Below, piece by piece: positions 5,220 through 7,979 of a DNA stretch of 7,979 bases. The notes under the pieces were generated by a model. It did no database searches. It was not told where the DNA came from and was given only the letters and a program-made list of their open reading frames with translations. The translations under genes were made by a program, and so were the position numbers. Each line of letters opens with the position of its first letter. The first letter of the stretch is position 1. This stretch comes from Solirubrobacterales bacterium (lineage in GTDB: Bacteria; Actinomycetota; Thermoleophilia; Solirubrobacterales; Solirubrobacteraceae): contig JAFAZB010000416.1 in the NCBI GenBank assembly GCA_019240015.1, positions 1-7,979 of the forward strand, written 5' to 3'.

Positions 5220-7228
5220 GCCCCACCACTTTCGGCTGGCTGATCCTGCTGTGCCCGCTGCTCGGCACGGTCGCGATCGGCTTCGGCTATCGGCGCCTGC
5301 CCGGGCGCTGGGCCGGCTGGCTGGGTACGGCGGCGATCGCGTTGGCGTTCGCGTTCGCGGTCTGCGCGCTGATCAGCATGCTCGGCCGCGGTGGCCAGCA
5401 CCGCGAGCTCACCTCGACGCTGTGGAGCTATGACGCCAGCGCCGGCGTCGACGCGAAGCTGTCGATCCTGGTCGACCCGCTGTCGGTGTTCATGGCGCTG
5501 GTCGTCTCCGGGGTCTCGACCCTGATCCACCTGTACTCGGTCGCCTACATGGACTCAGACCGCGGCTACCGGCGCTACTTCGCCTACCTGAACTACTTCG
5601 TGTTCTCGATGCTGCTGCTGGTGCTGGCCGGCAACTTCGTGCTGCTGATCGTGGGGTGGGCGTTCGTCGGCGCGGCCTCCTATCTGCTGATCTCGTTCTG
5701 GTACCGCCGCACCACCGCCACCAGGGCCGGGCTGAAGGCATTCGTGATCAACGTCGTGGGCGACGTGGGGTTGGTGCTGGGGACGTTCCTGATCTTCCGC
5801 CACACCGGGACCGTTGACTTCCTGAAGACCTTCCACGCAGTCCGGCACGTGTTCCCCCACAACGGCACCGACCTGGTGGCGGCTTGCCTGCTGTTGGGGG
5901 TCGGAGCGTTCGCCAAGTCGGCGCAGGTGCCGCTGCACACCTGGCTGCCCGACGCGATGGAGGGTCCGACGCCGGTCTCGGCGCTGATTCACGCCGCCAC
6001 GATGGTGACCGCCGGCGTGTACCTGATCGCGCGCATGCATCCCCTGTTCGAGCACGCTCCGACGGCCGCCGACGTGACCGCGATCGGCGGTTGCCTGACG
6101 CTCCTGATCGCGGCCACGACCGCGCTGGTGGTGACCGACCTCAAGCGCGTGATCGCCTACTCGACGATGTCCCAGATCGGCTACATGATCATGGCGGTCT
6201 CGGTTGGCGCCTACTCGGCGGGGCTGTTTCACCTGATGACCCACGCTTTCTTCAAGGCGCTGCTGTTCATGGCCGCCGGCTCGCTGATCGGCGCGATGGC
6301 CGGCGTGCAGTCGCTCGATCGGATGAGCGGCTTCCGCAAGGCGATGCCGTTCACGTTCGGCTGCTTCATCGTGGGCGGCTTGGCCCTATCGGGCCTGCCG
6401 CCCTTTTCGGGTTGGCTCTCGAAGGACGACATCATCGGCTACCTCGATCACCGTGGCGGCGGCTTCGAGGTCCTCGGGGTGCTCGGCTACACGGGAGCGC
6501 TGCTGACCGCCGTGTACACGTTCCGGATGATCTTCAGGGCGTTCCTCGGCGAGCCCTGCGAGGAGGCGCGAGAGCTGGAGCACGGCCACCTCGCCCACGC
6601 CGAGGTGCCGCGCAACCCGCTCACCGGCGAGGAGGAGGACACCGACGTCGGGTTCCCCGGCCCGGCGCACCACATCGCCGAGCGTGAGCACCCGATGAAG
6701 CTCGCGATGGCCACGCTGGCGGCGCTCGCGATCGTGGGCGGCGTGCTCCAGATCCCGGGCATCGATGACGCCGTGACCGGCTTTCTGAAGCCCACCTTCG
6801 CCGACTCGCAGCTGGCACACGTGCAGGTGCGGACCGGCCCCTCCTGGATCGGGTTGGTGATCGGCGGCTGGATCGCGTTCCTGGGGATCGCGATCGCCTA
6901 CCGGATCTGGGTCGAGGATCGTGCGCTGGCGACCATGCTGCGCGAGCGACTGTCCCCGATCTATCGGCTGCTGGTCAACAAGTGGTACTTCGATGAGCTG
7001 ATCGACCTGCTCGTGGTTGCGCCGGTGCAGTGGCTGGGCCGCCTCGCCGAGCTGGTGCTGGAGCGGATCGTGATCGCCGGCGCGCTCACCGGGGGAACCG
7101 TCGGCGTGGTCCGGGCCGGGTCGGCCGCGGTCCGCCGCGCCCAGACCGGCTTCCTGCGCTACTACGCCGCGGCGATGATCGTGTGCCTGTCGGCGGTGGC
7201 CCTGTACTTCCTGATCTCGAGCTCGTGA
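5216..7228 (+). CDS. nuoL: NADH-quinone oxidoreductase subunit L (670 aa)
   Basis: NuoL (ND5) is the distal antiporter-like subunit of the membrane arm. Conserved features: DPLSVFMALVVSGVSTLIHLYS (about 87-108), K234 (E. coli K229) before VPLHTWLPDAMEGPTPVSAL, LKRVIAYSTMSQIGYM (309-324), H339, H343 and K347 in FHLMTHAFFKALLF, and K403 in WLSKDD. The C-terminus has NKWYFDELIDLL (588-599), then the lateral-helix region and a final membrane helix (about 649-667). Odd points: the TM5 motif usually written GWExVG reads GWAFVG, so A149 replaces the key Glu (E. coli E144). V180 replaces the Arg of the usual NRVGD motif, while D183 is kept. A charged loop of about 50 residues (446-495) lies between two late helices. 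The ATG at 5216 fits the ATGA overlap with nuoK and the family N-terminus. The Shine-Dalgarno is weak, so coupling to nuoK probably matters. Confidence 0.95.
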   Translation: MSPTTFGWLILLCPLLGTVAIGFGYRRLPGRWAGWLGTAAIALAFAFAVCALISMLGRGGQHRELTSTLWSYDASAGVDAKLSILVDPLSVFMALVVSGVSTLIHLYSVAYMDSDRGYRRYFAYLNYFVFSMLLLVLAGNFVLLIVGWAFVGAASYLLISFWYRRTTATRAGLKAFVINVVGDVGLVLGTFLIFRHTGTVDFLKTFHAVRHVFPHNGTDLVAACLLLGVGAFAKSAQVPLHTWLPDAMEGPTPVSALIHAATMVTAGVYLIARMHPLFEHAPTAADVTAIGGCLTLLIAATTALVVTDLKRVIAYSTMSQIGYMIMAVSVGAYSAGLFHLMTHAFFKALLFMAAGSLIGAMAGVQSLDRMSGFRKAMPFTFGCFIVGGLALSGLPPFSGWLSKDDIIGYLDHRGGGFEVLGVLGYTGALLTAVYTFRMIFRAFLGEPCEEARELEHGHLAHAEVPRNPLTGEEEDTDVGFPGPAHHIAEREHPMKLAMATLAALAIVGGVLQIPGIDDAVTGFLKPTFADSQLAHVQVRTGPSWIGLVIGGWIAFLGIAIAYRIWVEDRALATMLRERLSPIYRLLVNKWYFDELIDLLVVAPVQWLGRLAELVLERIVIAGALTGGTVGVVRAGSAAVRRAQTGFLRYYAAAMIVCLSAVALYFLISSS

Positions 7229-7242
7229 GCGCCTCGCCGTGA
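7225..7242 (+). other. Mini-ORF bridging nuoL and nuoM (5 codons)
   Basis: GTG at 7225-7227 overlaps the nuoL stop as GTGA. The frame reads five sense codons (M-S-A-S-P) and stops at TGA 7240-7242, which overlaps the nuoM GTG (7239-7241) as GTGA. The 10-base gap is thus bridged in the same way as at nuoH/nuoI. No Shine-Dalgarno-like run is seen before nuoM, so re-initiation by ribosomes leaving nuoL or this tiny frame is plausible. It may equally be chance. Confidence 0.25.
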
Positions 7243-7979
7243 CCCTCTCGATCCTGATCTGGCTGCCGCTGGCGGTCTCGCTGCTTGCCTCGCAGCTCCC
7301 CCGGCCCTTGGTCGCGCGCGCCACGGTACTGGGCAGCCTGGCGACGCTCGGGGTGGCGATCTCCTTCCTGGTCCGCTTCAAGCTTGGCCGCTCGGGGCTC
7401 CAGTTCGTCACCGACAAGGTCTGGATCTCGGCGCTCGGGATCCACTACAAGCTCGGGCTCGACGGCCTCAACATCGCGCTGGTCACGCTGACCGCGGTGC
7501 TGTTCAGCGCGGCGCTGATCTGGGCGTCGTTCAAGGACTGGAATCGACCGCGGGTGTTCTTCTTCCACTTCGGGCTGGCGCAGAGCGCTGTCCTCGGCGC
7601 CTTCTGCGCCCAGGACCTGGCGCTGTTCGTCGGCTTCTTCGACCTGATGTTGATTCCGTTCTATTTCCTGGTCGGGATGTGGGGTTCGGGCGAGCGGGTG
7701 CGCGCCACCACCAAGCTGGTCGTGTACACCCTGGTGGGCTCGTTCTTCATGCTGGTCGCCGCGATCGCCACCGGCGTATTGGCCTCCAGCCGCCACGGGA
7801 CGAGCCTCACGTTCGTGCTCTCCTCGCTCCAGCACCTGCCGCTCTCGCGCGCCTCGCAGGAGTGGATCTTCCTCTGCTTCGCGGTCGCGTTCCTGGTCAA
7901 GATGCCGCTGGTCCCGTTCCACGGCTGGCTCGCCGACGGCTACAAGTCGATGCCGATTCCGGCGGTGGCGGTGTTCTCC
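7239..7979 (+). CDS. nuoM: NADH-quinone oxidoreductase subunit M, N-terminal part (247 codons)
   Basis: NuoM (ND4) is the middle antiporter-like proton channel of complex I. The frame opens at GTG 7239 (MTLSILIWLPLAVSLLASQL) and stays open to the right edge, giving roughly half the usual length of about 500 aa. Family features: KLGLDGLNIALVTLTAVL (71-88), the TM5 segment FFDLMLIPFYFLVGMWG (133-149), TTKLVVYTLVGSFFMLVA (157-174), and K221 in AFLVKMPLVPFHGWL (E. coli K234). D135 sits where the essential TM5 glutamate (E. coli E144) is usual; the change is conservative. After HGWL the sequence reads ADGYKSMPIPAVAVFS in place of the common PDAHTEAPTAGSV stretch, a divergent form that I associate with some actinobacterial lineages. 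The start is inferred from the family N-terminus and the GTGA arrangement; other GTG or ATG codons are not better placed. Confidence 0.93.
   Translation, partial: MTLSILIWLPLAVSLLASQLPRPLVARATVLGSLATLGVAISFLVRFKLGRSGLQFVTDKVWISALGIHYKLGLDGLNIALVTLTAVLFSAALIWASFKDWNRPRVFFFHFGLAQSAVLGAFCAQDLALFVGFFDLMLIPFYFLVGMWGSGERVRATTKLVVYTLVGSFFMLVAAIATGVLASSRHGTSLTFVLSSLQHLPLSRASQEWIFLCFAVAFLVKMPLVPFHGWLADGYKSMPIPAVAVFS

Noticed and set aside
4331..5530. A 399-codon minus-strand frame across nuoJ-nuoL, and others at 5555-6244, 6386-7417 and 7086-7922
   Set aside because: Low-complexity Arg/Gln/Glu/Pro-rich translations that cross real gene boundaries; antisense shadows of membrane-protein genes in GC-rich DNA.

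Overview
The window is one uninterrupted stretch of a nuo operon, which encodes respiratory complex I (proton-translocating NADH:quinone oxidoreductase). All genes are on the + strand. In order it holds the 3' end of nuoF, complete nuoG, nuoH, nuoI, nuoJ, nuoK and nuoL, and the first 247 codons of nuoM, which runs off the right edge. No RNA gene, mobile element, CRISPR array or long repeat was seen. No gap between genes exceeds 36 bases.

The DNA is very GC-rich, with strong G/C at third codon positions, frequent GTG starts and the nuoF-G-H-I-J-K-L-M order. Together with the NuoL and NuoM sequence style this suggests an actinomycetote, perhaps a deep-branching one such as Thermoleophilia. The lineage is inferred from memory of family sequences and is only moderately secure. 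The long open frames on the minus strand, including a 739-codon one opposite nuoG, are GC-rich shadows.

Layout: 1-232 is the NuoF C-terminus with the last N3 cluster cysteine. 269-2701 is NuoG, with all ligands for clusters N1b, N5, N4 and the extra N7. 2698-3717 is NuoH, the quinone-site membrane subunit. 3737-4273 is NuoI, with clusters N6a and N6b. 4270-4920 is NuoJ and 4920-5219 is NuoK. 5216-7228 is NuoL and 7239-7979 is partial NuoM. Electrons pass from NADH through NuoF, NuoG and NuoI to quinone at the NuoH interface. NuoJ, NuoK, NuoL and NuoM form the proton-translocating arm. NuoE and the start of NuoF should lie upstream, and the rest of NuoM plus NuoN downstream.

Translation looks tightly coupled. 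The G/H, I/J and K/L junctions are 4-base GTGA or ATGA overlaps, and J/K overlaps by one base. The only two gaps between nuoG and nuoM (H/I and L/M) are each exactly bridged by a tiny GTG-started frame that overlaps both neighbours by 4 bases.

No new system was found. The most interesting signal is in the antiporter-like subunits. NuoL has Ala where the family has its key TM5 glutamate, and Val where a nearby conserved Arg sits. NuoM has Asp at its TM5 glutamate position. NuoH also departs from the usual sequence in its quinone-cavity loop.
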